Shown: piece by piece, positions 1-8,000 of the stretch
How positions within the stretch are numbered: the stretch's first letter is position 1
How the letters are laid out: every line of letters begins with the position of its first letter
From: Anaerolineales bacterium
Lineage (GTDB): Bacteria > Chloroflexota > Anaerolineae > Anaerolineales > Villigracilaceae
Direction of reading: 5' to 3'
NCBI GenBank assembly: GCA_021462845.1
Contig: JAJTXU010000025.1
Coordinates: 1 to 33,079, forward strand
Length of the DNA: 33,079 nt
Notes under the pieces: generated by a model
Told to the model about the DNA's origin: nothing
Seen by the model: the letters and a program-made list of their open reading frames with translations, nothing else
Databases searched by the model: none
Translations under genes and position numbers: made by a program

Positions 1-230
1 GGTCCGCCCACCGCGCCGAGCAAAACCGCATCGGAGGCTTTGCAATCCGCCAGCGTTTCATCGGTCAATGAAGAGCCGTATTTATCAATCGAGCAACCGC
101 CCATCAAGCGTTCTTGAAAATTGAAGGTGTGGTCATATTTATTTGCAATGGCGTCCAACACTTTGGTCGCTTCGCCGACCACTTCGGGACCAATGCCATC
201 GCCAGGTAAAAGAGTGATTTTGAAATTCAA
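1..230 (-). CDS. leuB: 3-isopropylmalate dehydrogenase LeuB, N-terminal part (cut by window edge)
   Basis: The first 76 codons of LeuB are visible. The enzyme oxidatively decarboxylates 3-isopropylmalate with NAD in leucine synthesis; in an operon with cimA it probably also acts on 3-methylmalate for isoleucine. The N-terminus reads LNFKITLLPGDGIGPEVV, the nucleotide-binding start of the isocitrate/isopropylmalate dehydrogenase family, and later LLGAVGG is seen. I chose a TTG start at 230 because AAAGGA lies 7 bases upstream and no ATG fits. It is the last visible gene of the operon, 119 bases downstream of cimA, and that gap holds a large inverted repeat. The rest of the gene lies outside the window. 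Confidence 0.93.
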   Translation of the reverse strand, partial: MNFKITLLPGDGIGPEVVGEATKVLDAIANKYDHTFNFQERLMGGCSIDKYGSSLTDETLADCKASDAVLLGAVGG

Positions 231-246
231 GATATTTTCCTTTGTT

Positions 247-343
247 ATGTCGTTGCGAGGGCGCTCTTGTTCTTCGCCCGAAGCAATCTCCAACTAATCA
301 GGAGATTGCTTCGTCGTCGCTCCGCTCCTCCTCGCAACGACAT
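247..343. repeat. REP-like inverted repeat between cimA and leuB
   Basis: Outer arms ATGTCGTTGCGAGG (247-260) and CCTCGCAACGACAT (330-343) are perfectly complementary. Inner arms GAAGCAATCTCC (280-291) and GGAGATTGCTTC (301-312) are also perfect, around a 9-base loop. It resembles the dispersed bacterial repeat built on TTGCGAGG/GAAGCAATC that I know from many genomes. It lies inside an operon, so it will be transcribed as a long hairpin between cimA and leuB. Confidence 0.85.
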
Positions 344-349
344 GATATT

Positions 350-1912
350 TTAGTGCGCCACCATCAACCCATATTCAACCGCGTCAGATAACGCGCGCCA
401 AGAGGCTTCGATGATGTTCGTGCTTGCGCCGACCGTGCTCCAGCGCGAGGTGGTGTTGCGCGTGTCTATCAATACGCGCGTGATCGCTTCCGTGCCGTGA
501 TCGGAATCTAAAATCCTTACTTTGTAATCGGACAAATGGAATTTTTCGATTTGCGGATAATACCCGATCAGCGCTTTTCGCAGAGCAAGATCAAGCGCGT
601 TGACGGGACCGTTCCCTTCGGCAGCGGTATGAAATAGTTCGCCTTGCACTTTCACTTTGACAGTCGCTTCGGCTAAAAGTCCGCGCCCCTGACGATGCTC
701 CACGTTGACGAAGAAATCCACCAACTCGAACGGCGGCTTGTATCCGTATTCCTGCCGCTTCAACATCATCGTCACCGAGGCTTCGGCGGCTTCAAATGAA
801 AAGCCGCGCGATTCCAATTCTTTGATCTCGTTCAACACAGGCAGAACTTCCGCGCTTTCCACTTCCACGCCATGCTCTTCGGCTTTGCTGAGCAAATTTC
901 CGCGCCCCGCCAAATCCGAAACCACCACGCGCATTTTATTACCCACGAGTTCAGGCTCGATGTGTTGATACGATTGCGCGTTGCGCCTCATCGCCGCCAC
1001 ATGCACGCCGCCCTTGTGGGCAAAAGCGGACTTTCCAACGAACGGCAAATGCTCGTCGGGCGTAAGGTTCGCCACCTCCGCCACAAAATGCGACAGGTCA
1101 TATAACTTGCTGATATTCCCCTTCGGCAAACACGCGTAGCCCATTTTCAATTCAAGATCAGCCATGATGGAAACGAGATTAGCATTACCGCAACGTTCGC
1201 CCACGCCGTTGATCGTGCCTTGCGCTTGAATAGCGCCCGCGCGAATCGCGATTAATGAATTGATGACCGCGCATTCAGAGTCGTTGTGCGTGTGAATCCC
1301 AAACGGATGAAGAACCGCCTCTTTCACCACGCTGACAATTGATTCGACCTCCCAGGGCATTGTCCCGCCGTTCGTATCGCACAACACGACAGTCTCCGCG
1401 CCGCCGCGGATGGCGGCTTGCAACGTCTCGAGCGCGTACACTGAATCGAGTTTATAGCCGTCGAAGAAATGTTCGGCATCGTAGATAACTCGTTTGTCAT
1501 TGGCTTTGAGATACGCGACAGACTGCTCGATGATTCGCAGGTTGTCTTCATTGGTCGTGAGTAAAACTTCTTTCACATGCAATGTGGACGATTTGCCGAA
1601 GATGGTGCAAACGGGCGTGTGCGAATCGATCAGCGCTTTGATGTTGGCGTCGTCTTCGGGTCCGCCTTTGACGCGGCACGTGGAGCCGAACGCCGCGATG
1701 AGCGAATTCTTCCATTGCATATCGCGCGCGCGCTCGAAGAACTCCACATCTTTGGGGTTCGAGCCAGGCCAGCCGCCTTCGATGAATGCGACTCCAAGTT
1801 CATCAAGTTTTTGCGCGATGCGGATTTTATCGTTCGCCGAAAGGTTGAAGCCTTCGGATTGGGTGCCATCGCGGAGGGTGGTGTCGTAGATTTGGATGAG
1901 GGGTAAGGTCAT
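350..1912 (-). CDS. cimA: (R)-citramalate synthase CimA
   Basis: 520 aa. Condenses acetyl-CoA with pyruvate to (R)-citramalate, the entry to the threonine-independent route to 2-oxobutyrate and isoleucine. The N-terminal TIM barrel opens with IYDTTLRDGTQSEG, the metal- and substrate-binding start of the DRE-TIM family. HTHNDSECAV holds the metal-binding histidines, and GVGERCGNANL and GGVHVAAM follow. A C-terminal LeuA-dimer/regulatory domain lies from about residue 390. The GWPGSNPKD segment and length match the CimA branch (about 520-535 aa) rather than LeuA, and a separate, clearly distinct leuA lies in the same operon. Homocitrate synthase is less likely given the leu/ilv context. Confidence 0.92.
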   Translation of the reverse strand: MTLPLIQIYDTTLRDGTQSEGFNLSANDKIRIAQKLDELGVAFIEGGWPGSNPKDVEFFERARDMQWKNSLIAAFGSTCRVKGGPEDDANIKALIDSHTPVCTIFGKSSTLHVKEVLLTTNEDNLRIIEQSVAYLKANDKRVIYDAEHFFDGYKLDSVYALETLQAAIRGGAETVVLCDTNGGTMPWEVESIVSVVKEAVLHPFGIHTHNDSECAVINSLIAIRAGAIQAQGTINGVGERCGNANLVSIMADLELKMGYACLPKGNISKLYDLSHFVAEVANLTPDEHLPFVGKSAFAHKGGVHVAAMRRNAQSYQHIEPELVGNKMRVVVSDLAGRGNLLSKAEEHGVEVESAEVLPVLNEIKELESRGFSFEAAEASVTMMLKRQEYGYKPPFELVDFFVNVEHRQGRGLLAEATVKVKVQGELFHTAAEGNGPVNALDLALRKALIGYYPQIEKFHLSDYKVRILDSDHGTEAITRVLIDTRNTTSRWSTVGASTNIIEASWRALSDAVEYGLMVAH

Positions 1913-1939
1913 AATCCATTCCGTGTTGCGTGATGAAGA

Positions 1940-1985
1940 GTAATTGGTAAGTAGTAAGTAGTAATTACCAATTACTAATTACGCG
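1940..1985. repeat. AATTACC-word repeat at the leuD 3' end
   Basis: The gap between leuD and cimA is built from permutations of AATTACCAATTAC, GTAATTGG and AAGTAGT. The leuD stop codon (TAA, minus strand, 1979-1981) lies inside the word. Similar words recur at 4907-4930, 7921-7945 and 8581-8596. The function is unknown. Confidence 0.7.
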
Positions 1986-2560
1986 CCTTGTTCAAACGCC
2001 GCAATCTCTTTCTCGAATCCCATGATGTAGCCAAGTTCATCCACGCCATTGAGCAGGCATGTTTTGCTGAACGAATCGATTGGGAAGGTGAAAGAACCCG
2101 CAGGGAAGGAAACTGTTTGGGTAGCCAGATCAACTGTCAGTTCGGCGCGAGGCGCTTCGTCAAATAGATCGAGGAGCGTCTTGTGAGTCGCTTCATCCAC
2201 GACGATGGGAATCAATCCGTTCTTCAAAGCGTTGTTGCGGAAGATGTCCGCAAAGGATGTGGAGATGACGGCGCGAAAGCCGTAACTGGTGAGCGCCCAC
2301 GGCGCGTGCTCGCGGCTCGAACCACAACCGAAGTTATCGCCAGCCAATAAAATTTGCGCGCCTTTCGACTCGGGCTTGTTGATGATGAAATCTTCTTTCG
2401 GAGATTTATCGTCGTTGTAACGCCAGTGATAAAAGAGGACATCCGCCAAGCCGTTTTTATCCGTTACTTTGAGAAATTGCGCGGGGATGATCTGATCTGT
2501 GTCAATGTCGTTGACGGGGAGAGAGATCATGCGGGAGGTTAAGTTTGTGAATTGAGCCAT
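1979..2560 (-). CDS. leuD: 3-isopropylmalate dehydratase small subunit LeuD
   Basis: 193 aa from the ATG at 2560. With LeuC it forms isopropylmalate isomerase (and probably citramalate isomerase here). The start is set by AAGGAA about 9 bases upstream and by alignment of the family start, MAQFTNLTSRMISLPVNDID; the frame stays open upstream to 2710, but that part overlaps the divergent HNH gene and looks non-coding. Family motifs are DIDTDQIIPAQFL and the swivel-domain segment GDNFGCGSSREHAPWAL. It is separated from leuC by 772 bases holding the opposite-strand HNH gene; normally leuC and leuD abut. Confidence 0.95.
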   Translation of the reverse strand: MAQFTNLTSRMISLPVNDIDTDQIIPAQFLKVTDKNGLADVLFYHWRYNDDKSPKEDFIINKPESKGAQILLAGDNFGCGSSREHAPWALTSYGFRAVISTSFADIFRNNALKNGLIPIVVDEATHKTLLDLFDEAPRAELTVDLATQTVSFPAGSFTFPIDSFSKTCLLNGVDELGYIMGFEKEIAAFEQGA

Positions 2561-2584
2561 AAATTTATTTCCTTTTCGACTTGA

Positions 2585-2590
2585 TATAAT
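2585..2590 (+). promoter_or_regulatory. -10 box (TATAAT) ahead of the HNH gene
   Basis: A perfect TATAAT lies 29 bases before the HNH ATG. A GGAG ribosome-binding site sits between them at about 2610. No convincing -35 is seen 16-18 bases upstream. It suggests the endonuclease has its own promoter opposing the leu operon. Confidence 0.45.
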
Positions 2591-2619
2591 CTTTATTACA
2601 CTTTGCCAAGGAGTGAACA

Positions 2620-3336
2620 ATGGCAATTGTCTATCAAAACAGTATTGCAGGAAAAATTTGCGCAAATCCTGAATGTGGCTGGAAACCTTTAAGCGAATTT
2701 GCTCCAGCACGATTATTTGGGCTCAAAGTTGGCGATGGGTATAAATCGCGTTGCAGAATTTGCTGGAATGCGCAAAAGCGAGCACAACGAACCGCCAACC
2801 CTGAAAAACACAGAGAAACTGCAAGAAAGTACGTCGAAGCTAACAAAGAGCGTATTCAAAATCTCAAACGTAAGCACCAAGCAGAAAACTCTGAAAAATA
2901 TGATGAGGCTCTTCGCAAGTATCGTGAGACTCACCGCGAAGAAATCAATACTGCCGCTCGAGAACGCCGCCAACAAAACCTTGAACACTATCGAGAAATT
3001 GGTCGTAATTCTTATGAACGCCATGCCGAAGAACGTCGTAAATATTCTCTTGAATATTACAAGCGCTTTCCCGAAAAATCAGTAGCCGCAACAAATCGTC
3101 GGCGTGCATTAAAACTCTCTGCTGAAGGCGCTCACACTGAAGAACAATGGCAGGAGTTGAAGTCTTTTTACAACTTCAAATGCCTTCGATGCGGAAAACA
3201 AGAGCCTGAAATCAAGTTGACTCGTGATCACATCATTCCACTAACGCAGGGCGGTTCTGATTCAATTGATAATGTTCAACCTTTATGCGCTCGTTGCAAC
3301 AGCAAAAAGAACAACAAACATATTGATTACCGTTAA
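2620..3336 (+). CDS. HNH endonuclease, free-standing, antisense within the leu operon
   Basis: 238 aa. The C-terminal HNH domain (about residues 180-238) shows CLRCGKQEP, then the catalytic [11 protein letters not shown], then [11 protein letters not shown], giving two CxxC zinc knuckles around the DH motif. The N-terminus (about 14-50) has a second candidate zinc-binding unit with CANPEC and CRIC around a KPLSEF segment, a layout known from phage and homing-type HNH proteins. Residues 60-160 are highly charged and helical with about 15-residue repeats rich in E, R, K and Y. The gene is visibly more A-rich than its neighbours. Its TAA and the leuC TAA share the palindrome TTAA (3333-3336). 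It looks like a mobile endonuclease gene inserted between leuC and leuD; the target site is unknown. Confidence 0.88.
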   Translation: MAIVYQNSIAGKICANPECGWKPLSEFAPARLFGLKVGDGYKSRCRICWNAQKRAQRTANPEKHRETARKYVEANKERIQNLKRKHQAENSEKYDEALRKYRETHREEINTAARERRQQNLEHYREIGRNSYERHAEERRKYSLEYYKRFPEKSVAATNRRRALKLSAEGAHTEEQWQELKSFYNFKCLRCGKQEPEIKLTRDHIIPLTQGGSDSIDNVQPLCARCNSKKNNKHIDYR

Positions 3337-4736
3337 GACATCATGGTTCGCGGATCGGTAACCATGCCATTAATGGCTGATGCCGCCGCAGTGATCGGAC
3401 TTGCTAAGAACGTGCGCGAGCCTTTTCCTTGTCGTCCTTCAAAATTTCTGTTCGATGTGCTAACGCAATATTGACCTGCTGGAATCACATCGGCATTCAT
3501 TGCGATACACGACGAGCATCCCGCCTCGCGCCATTCCGCGCCAGATTCTTTGAAAACTTTATCAAGCCCTTCTTGCTCGGCTTGCTTCTTGACATCCTGC
3601 GAGCCAGGGACGACCATAACGCGCGTGCTTTCCGAAACTTTTTTGCCTTTGAGAAATGCCGCCGCGAGACGTAGATCGGAAATGCGCGAGTTGGTGCATG
3701 AGCCGATGAAGACCACGTCCACTTTTTGACCGAGCAGGGATTGACCAGGTTGAAGCCCCATGTAATTCATGGCTTTTTCAAACGCGGCTTTTTGCGACGC
3801 TTCTTTGAACGAATCAACGGTTGGGATGCGGTCGGTGATCCTCATGCCCATGCCTGGATTCGTCCCGTAGGTGATCATCGGTTCAAGTTCGGAGGCGTTG
3901 AGCGTGATGGTCTTATCGTACGTCGCGCCTTCATCGGAGGGAAGCGTTCGCCACTTGGCGACAGCCTTATCCCATTCTTCACCTTTGGGGGCGAACTCGC
4001 GTCCTTTGAGATATTCAAAAGTCGTTTCATCGGGAGCGATCATGCCAGCCCGCGCGCCGCCTTCAATGGACATGTTGCAGATCGTCATGCGTTGTTCCAT
4101 TGATAATCCGCGAATCGCTTCGCCCGTATATTCAAAGACATGACCCGTTCCCCCACCCACTCCGATCTTGGCAATGATCGCCAAGATAATATCTTTGGCT
4201 GAAACGCCGTTCGGCAATTTTCCATCCACGCGGACTTCGCAGGTTTTCGGTTTCTTTTGGAGTAGACATTGAGTCGCAAGCACATGCTCCACTTCGCTGG
4301 TGCCGATGCCGAACGCCAACGCGCCGAACGCGCCGTGCGTGGCGGTGTGACTGTCGCCGCAGACGATGGTCATGCCTGGTTGCGTGCGACCCAGTTCAGG
4401 TCCGATGACGTGAACGATGCCGCGATGCGGGCTGGTCATGCCGTGCAATGTGATTCCAAACTCAGCGGCGTTGACTTCCATCTGTTTGATCTGCGCCGCC
4501 GCCATCGCGTCGGTGATGGGGACATCTATCGGCGTGGTCGGGATCGAATGATCCATCGTCGCCAGAGTCTTATCGGGTCGGCGGACTTTCAGCCCGCGCT
4601 GGCGGAGCCCTGTAAAGGCTTGAGGCGACGTCACTTCGTGGACCAGGTGCAGGTCAATGTAAAGAACCGCTGGCGCATCCGCCTGTTCGGTGACGACGTG
4701 CGAATCCCAGATTTTTTGAAAAAGTGTTTTCGGCAT
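3333..4736 (-). CDS. leuC: 3-isopropylmalate dehydratase large subunit LeuC
   Basis: 467 aa from the ATG at 4736. Aconitase-family [4Fe-4S] subunit that isomerises 2- to 3-isopropylmalate, and citramalate to 3-methylmalate when CimA is present. The cluster ligands are visible in [13 protein letters not shown] and in CSSCIAMN, and [21 protein letters not shown] is the family active-site region (given here in part). I prefer [10 protein letters not shown] over the ATG six codons upstream because AAAAGGAAACTT lies directly before it. It follows leuA after a 249-base gap filled by a paired-hairpin repeat and word repeats. Confidence 0.95.
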   Translation of the reverse strand: MPKTLFQKIWDSHVVTEQADAPAVLYIDLHLVHEVTSPQAFTGLRQRGLKVRRPDKTLATMDHSIPTTPIDVPITDAMAAAQIKQMEVNAAEFGITLHGMTSPHRGIVHVIGPELGRTQPGMTIVCGDSHTATHGAFGALAFGIGTSEVEHVLATQCLLQKKPKTCEVRVDGKLPNGVSAKDIILAIIAKIGVGGGTGHVFEYTGEAIRGLSMEQRMTICNMSIEGGARAGMIAPDETTFEYLKGREFAPKGEEWDKAVAKWRTLPSDEGATYDKTITLNASELEPMITYGTNPGMGMRITDRIPTVDSFKEASQKAAFEKAMNYMGLQPGQSLLGQKVDVVFIGSCTNSRISDLRLAAAFLKGKKVSESTRVMVVPGSQDVKKQAEQEGLDKVFKESGAEWREAGCSSCIAMNADVIPAGQYCVSTSNRNFEGRQGKGSRTFLASPITAAASAINGMVTDPRTMMS

Positions 4737-4759
4737 AAGTTTCCTTTTATCCAAACCTC

Positions 4760-4902
4760 GTTGGTCGAGTAGTGGCGCGTGATCGTCGCGCCACGTATCG
4801 AGACCAACAGGTCACGAGAGATATTCTTGTAACTAAAATTACTTTACGGCGTGGTGGTCTCGATACGCCCTCGGCTATTGCCTCGGGCTACTCGACCACC
4901 GA
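4760..4902. repeat. Paired-hairpin repeat, copy A (TGGTCGAGTAG family)
   Basis: Two hairpin units in inverted orientation. Unit 1 runs from TTGGTCGAGTAG to CGTATCGAGACCAA with the inner stem TGGCGCG/CGCGCCA. Unit 2 runs from GGTGGTCTCGATACG to CTACTCGACCACC with the inner stem GCCC/GGGC. An AT-rich spacer of about 45 bases separates them. Copies B (7773-7919) and C (27650-27790) share the outer arms but have different, still complementary inner stems. Confidence 0.85.
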
Positions 4903-4985
4903 ATTACCATTTACCAATTACCAATTACTCAATCTCCAATCTCCAGTCTCTAATCTCTAATTCTCCAATCCTCTAATTCTCTCTC
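4903..4985. repeat. Word repeats downstream of leuA
   Basis: The spacer is made of AATTACC/CAATTAC words, then CTCTAATC, CCAATCTC and CTCTAATTC words, running up to the leuA stop codon. No ORF or promoter is evident. Confidence 0.65.
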
Positions 4986-6626
4986 TTATCCAAGCATCAC
5001 CCCAAAATCATTCGCCACGCGCTCGTGCGATTCCGTCTGCGCGATGATGAGTTTATTGACGGCATTGATATACGCCTTCGCGCTGGCGACGATGATATCG
5101 GTGTCCGCGCCGTGACCGCCATACACGCGCGGATAGTTCATTTCGCTTTGCGCGTCCATGGAGGTGTGACCGTTCGCGCCCTGAATGCGGACAGTCACTT
5201 CGCCGAGCGCGTCAATGCCTTCGGTGATGGCATGGATGTTAAACTCCAGCAATTCGCACGGCACATTGACGATGGCGTTGATGGCTTTGTACACCGCATC
5301 TACTGGACCAGCGCCGACGACGGCTTGCGTGTGAATCGCCCCATCGGGTCCGCGCAGACGCACGGTTGCAGTCGGCATTCCCATCGTCCCGCATGTCACT
5401 TGCATATCGTTGAGCAAATACACATCGCGCGGACGATAAAACTCATCGGCGATCAACGCTTCCAAATCTGCATCCACAATAACTTTCTTGCGGTCAGCCA
5501 ATTCTTTGAATCGCGCAAACGCTTTATCCAATTCAACTTCATCGAGCGAGTGACCCAACTCTGCGAGCCGCGTGCGAAGCGCATGGCGTCCCGAATGTTT
5601 TCCCAACACCAACTTCGTTTGATTCACGCCGACATCTTCAGGGCGCATGATCTCGTATGTGGTTTGATGTTTCAACATGCCGTCTTGATGAATGCCCGCT
5701 TCGTGCGCGAACGCATTCGCGCCGACAATGGCTTTGTTCGGTTGCACAACGATGCCCGTGTAATTGCTCACCAATTTACTGACGCGCGAAATTTGTTTGG
5801 TTTCAATTCCAGTTTCCAATCCAAACACAGGATGACGAGTCTTCAACGCCATCACAACTTCTTCCAGCGACGTGTTGCCCGCGCGCTCGCCGATTCCGTT
5901 CATCGTCACTTCGGCTTGCCTCGCCCCCGCGCGAATCCCCGCCAGCGTGTTCGCCGTCGCCAATCCCAAGTCATCATGGCAATGCACAGAAATTGTTATG
6001 CCGTCATGCATCCCTGGCGTGTGCTTGATGATGCCGTCTATCAACGCGAAAAATTCGTCGGGCGTTGTATACCCGACCGTGTCGGGAATGTTCAACGTCG
6101 TCGCGCCCGATTTGATCGCCTCGCCCAACACCACATATAAAAATTCTGGGTCCGAGCGCCCCGCGTCTTCGGGCGAAAATTCCACGTCATCGCAAAACGA
6201 CTTTGCATATGCCACCATTTCAGAAACGCGCGCCACAACTTCTTCGGGATCCATCTTCAACTTGTGCTTCATGTGGATCGGCGACGTCGCCAAAAACGTA
6301 TGGATGCGCGGATGCTTCGCAGACTGCACCGCCTCCCACGCTTTATCAATATCGGATTTATTTGCCCGCGCCAACCCCGCGATGATCGGGACTCTCGCTT
6401 CAGGCGACGGGGAGGCTGGGTTGCCCACCTCAGCCGCTATCTGGCGGACAGCTTCCAAGTCGTCGGGCGAGGCGGCGGGGAATCCCGCTTCGATGATATC
6501 CACGCCCATCATCGCCAGCGACCGCGCCACCTCCAGCTTTTCAGCGGACGTCATCGTCGCCCCTGGTGATTGCTCGCCATCTCTTAATGTCGTGTCGAAA
6601 ATCCTAACGTAGTTATTGGTTGTCAT
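4986..6626 (-). CDS. leuA: 2-isopropylmalate synthase LeuA
   Basis: 546 aa. Condenses acetyl-CoA with 2-oxoisovalerate, the committed step to leucine. The DRE-TIM barrel begins [18 protein letters not shown]. The metal-binding site is in [15 protein letters not shown], followed by [18 protein letters not shown] and the acyl-CoA-side segment [17 protein letters not shown]-terminal LeuA-dimer regulatory domain (from about 410) is complete, so leucine feedback is expected. Length is slightly above the usual 510-530. AAGGATGAGACC precedes the ATG. It sits between ilvC and leuC and is distinct from cimA in the same operon. Confidence 0.96.
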   Translation of the reverse strand: MTTNNYVRIFDTTLRDGEQSPGATMTSAEKLEVARSLAMMGVDIIEAGFPAASPDDLEAVRQIAAEVGNPASPSPEARVPIIAGLARANKSDIDKAWEAVQSAKHPRIHTFLATSPIHMKHKLKMDPEEVVARVSEMVAYAKSFCDDVEFSPEDAGRSDPEFLYVVLGEAIKSGATTLNIPDTVGYTTPDEFFALIDGIIKHTPGMHDGITISVHCHDDLGLATANTLAGIRAGARQAEVTMNGIGERAGNTSLEEVVMALKTRHPVFGLETGIETKQISRVSKLVSNYTGIVVQPNKAIVGANAFAHEAGIHQDGMLKHQTTYEIMRPEDVGVNQTKLVLGKHSGRHALRTRLAELGHSLDEVELDKAFARFKELADRKKVIVDADLEALIADEFYRPRDVYLLNDMQVTCGTMGMPTATVRLRGPDGAIHTQAVVGAGPVDAVYKAINAIVNVPCELLEFNIHAITEGIDALGEVTVRIQGANGHTSMDAQSEMNYPRVYGGHGADTDIIVASAKAYINAVNKLIIAQTESHERVANDFGVMLG

Positions 6627-6639
6627 GGTCTCATCCTTT

Positions 6640-6693
6640 CAATGAAGAGACTGGAGACTAGAGACTAATCTCCAGTCTCTAATCTCTAATCTC
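6640..6693. repeat. AGAGATTAG-word repeat at the ilvC 3' end
   Basis: The 59-base ilvC-leuA gap is permutations of GAGACTGGAGACTAG and AGAGATTAG. The last two ilvC codons and its stop (AGA GAT TAG) are themselves one copy of the word. An inverted pair GAGACTGGAGA...TCTCCAGTCTC is visible at 6647-6679. Confidence 0.7.
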
Positions 6694-7744
6694 TCTTGCC
6701 CCAATTCTCTGGTCTCAACGACCTCACCGCCGCGCCTGTCTGCCACATTTCCGAATCGCGGATGGCGGCGAGTTCTTTATCCAACTTCTCACGATAATCG
6801 GGTTTGCTGTTCGCCTCCAACGTGATCCGCGCTTCGTCTCCCGATGTAACACTCTTGTATAAATCGCTGAACACAGGCGCAACCGCATCGCGGAATTTGT
6901 TTTTCCAATCCAATGCGCCGCGTTGCGCGGTGGTGGAGCAGTTGGCATACATCCAATCCATGCCGTTCTGCCCAACCAAACGGATCAGCGACTGCGTCAA
7001 CTCTTCCACCGTTTCATTGAACGCCTCGGAGGGAGAATGTCCGTTCTTGCGGAGTTCGTTGTACTGCGCTTCCATCACGCCCGCCAACGCGCCCATCAAC
7101 ACGCCGCGCTCGCCTGTAAGATCGCTGTACACTTCGTTTTGAAACGTCGTCGGGAATAAATATCCCGCGCCGATGGCGATGCCCAATGCAATCGTCCGTT
7201 CCTTCGCTTTGCCCGTCGCATCTTGATGGACTGCAAAACTCGCATTGATCCCCGAACCGTCGAGGAAATTCGTCCGCACACTGCGACCCGACCCCTTCGG
7301 CGCGACCAACGCCACATCCACATGAGGCGGAGGGATGACGCCCGTGTCATCCTTAAACGTGACCGAGAATCCGTGCGAGAAATACAGCATGTCGCCTTCG
7401 TTTAAATTTTCAACGATCTTCGACCACTGCGAGCGTTGACCCGCATCGGATAACAAATATTGAACGACAGTCCCTTTCTCCGCCGCTTCCTCCACCGAAA
7501 AAAGCGTCTCGCCTGGAACCCAGCCATCTGCCACAGCCTTATCCCAATTCTTCGTCCCCTCGCGCTGACCGACGATCACCTTGATGCCGTTGTCGCGCAT
7601 GTTCATCGCCTGTGCAGGTCCCTGCACGCCATAACCAAGCACCGCCACCACCTCATCCTTCAACACCTCGCGCGCTTTATCCAACGAAAATTCATCGCGC
7701 GTAACAACTTCCTCTTCCACACCGCCAAAATTTATCTTTGCCAT
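6686..7744 (-). CDS. ilvC: Ketol-acid reductoisomerase IlvC, long-type class I
   Basis: 352 aa. Isomerises and reduces acetolactate or acetohydroxybutyrate with NAD(P)H. The Rossmann motif is VLGYGVQGPAQAMNMRDNG. The substrate and Mg region is DLTGERGVLMGALAGVMEAQ, and the catalytic C-terminal half has HSPSEAFNETVEELTQ, MDWMYANCSTTAQRGALDW and SKPDYREKL. The start MAKINFGGVEEEVVTRDEF and the GPAQ/STTAQRGALDW style match the about 350-aa form I know from Bacteroidetes and fungi rather than the about 330-aa form of most bacteria. GAGGATCAACA precedes the ATG. Upstream is repeat copy B. Confidence 0.95.
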   Translation of the reverse strand: MAKINFGGVEEEVVTRDEFSLDKAREVLKDEVVAVLGYGVQGPAQAMNMRDNGIKVIVGQREGTKNWDKAVADGWVPGETLFSVEEAAEKGTVVQYLLSDAGQRSQWSKIVENLNEGDMLYFSHGFSVTFKDDTGVIPPPHVDVALVAPKGSGRSVRTNFLDGSGINASFAVHQDATGKAKERTIALGIAIGAGYLFPTTFQNEVYSDLTGERGVLMGALAGVMEAQYNELRKNGHSPSEAFNETVEELTQSLIRLVGQNGMDWMYANCSTTAQRGALDWKNKFRDAVAPVFSDLYKSVTSGDEARITLEANSKPDYREKLDKELAAIRDSEMWQTGAAVRSLRPENWGKRD

Positions 7745-7772
7745 TGTTGATCCTCATTAATTTTTATATGTC

Positions 7773-7919
7773 GGTGGTCGAGTAGTCCCGCATGATCTTC
7801 GCGGGACGTATCGAGACCACCACGCTTCAAAAACACTTTTGTAACAAAATTTTGTATGCGTACTTGTGGTCTCGATACGCTCGCAATGGCGTCTCGGCGC
7901 CACTCGCTACTCGACCACC
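7773..7919. repeat. Paired-hairpin repeat, copy B
   Basis: Unit 1 is GGTGGTCGAGTAG, inner stem TCCCGC/GCGGGA, CGTATCGAGACCACC. Unit 2 is the inverse, GTGGTCTCGATACG ... CTACTCGACCACC, with a differently sequenced centre. The spacer (about 7822-7865) is AT-rich with CAAAAACAC and CAAAATTTTG. It lies between ilvN and ilvC inside the operon. Confidence 0.85.
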
Positions 7920-7990
7920 GAATTACTATTTACCAATTACAAATTACGCAGTACGCAGCACGCAACACTCTTTCATCCTTCATAATTCAT
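7920..7990. repeat. Word repeats between ilvN and ilvC
   Basis: AATTACTATTTACC and CAATTAC words are followed by CGCAGTACGCAGCACGC and TTCATCCTTCATAATTCATCC. The CGCAGTACG word recurs at 26939-26985. Confidence 0.6.
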
Positions 7991-8000
7991 CCTTTCCCCA

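Noticed and set aside
2561-2710. 50-residue N-terminal extension of LeuD
   Set aside because: It has no family similarity, overlaps the HNH gene, and the ATG at 2560 has a ribosome-binding site.
2561-3336. Group I or II intron or intein in the leu operon
   Set aside because: leuC and leuD are both complete with their own starts and stops; the HNH gene lies between genes and opposite in strand.
5025-6140. 371-codon plus-strand ORF opposite leuA
   Set aside because: It is a shadow of leuA caused by GC-rich codon bias; its Arg/His-rich translation resembles no protein.
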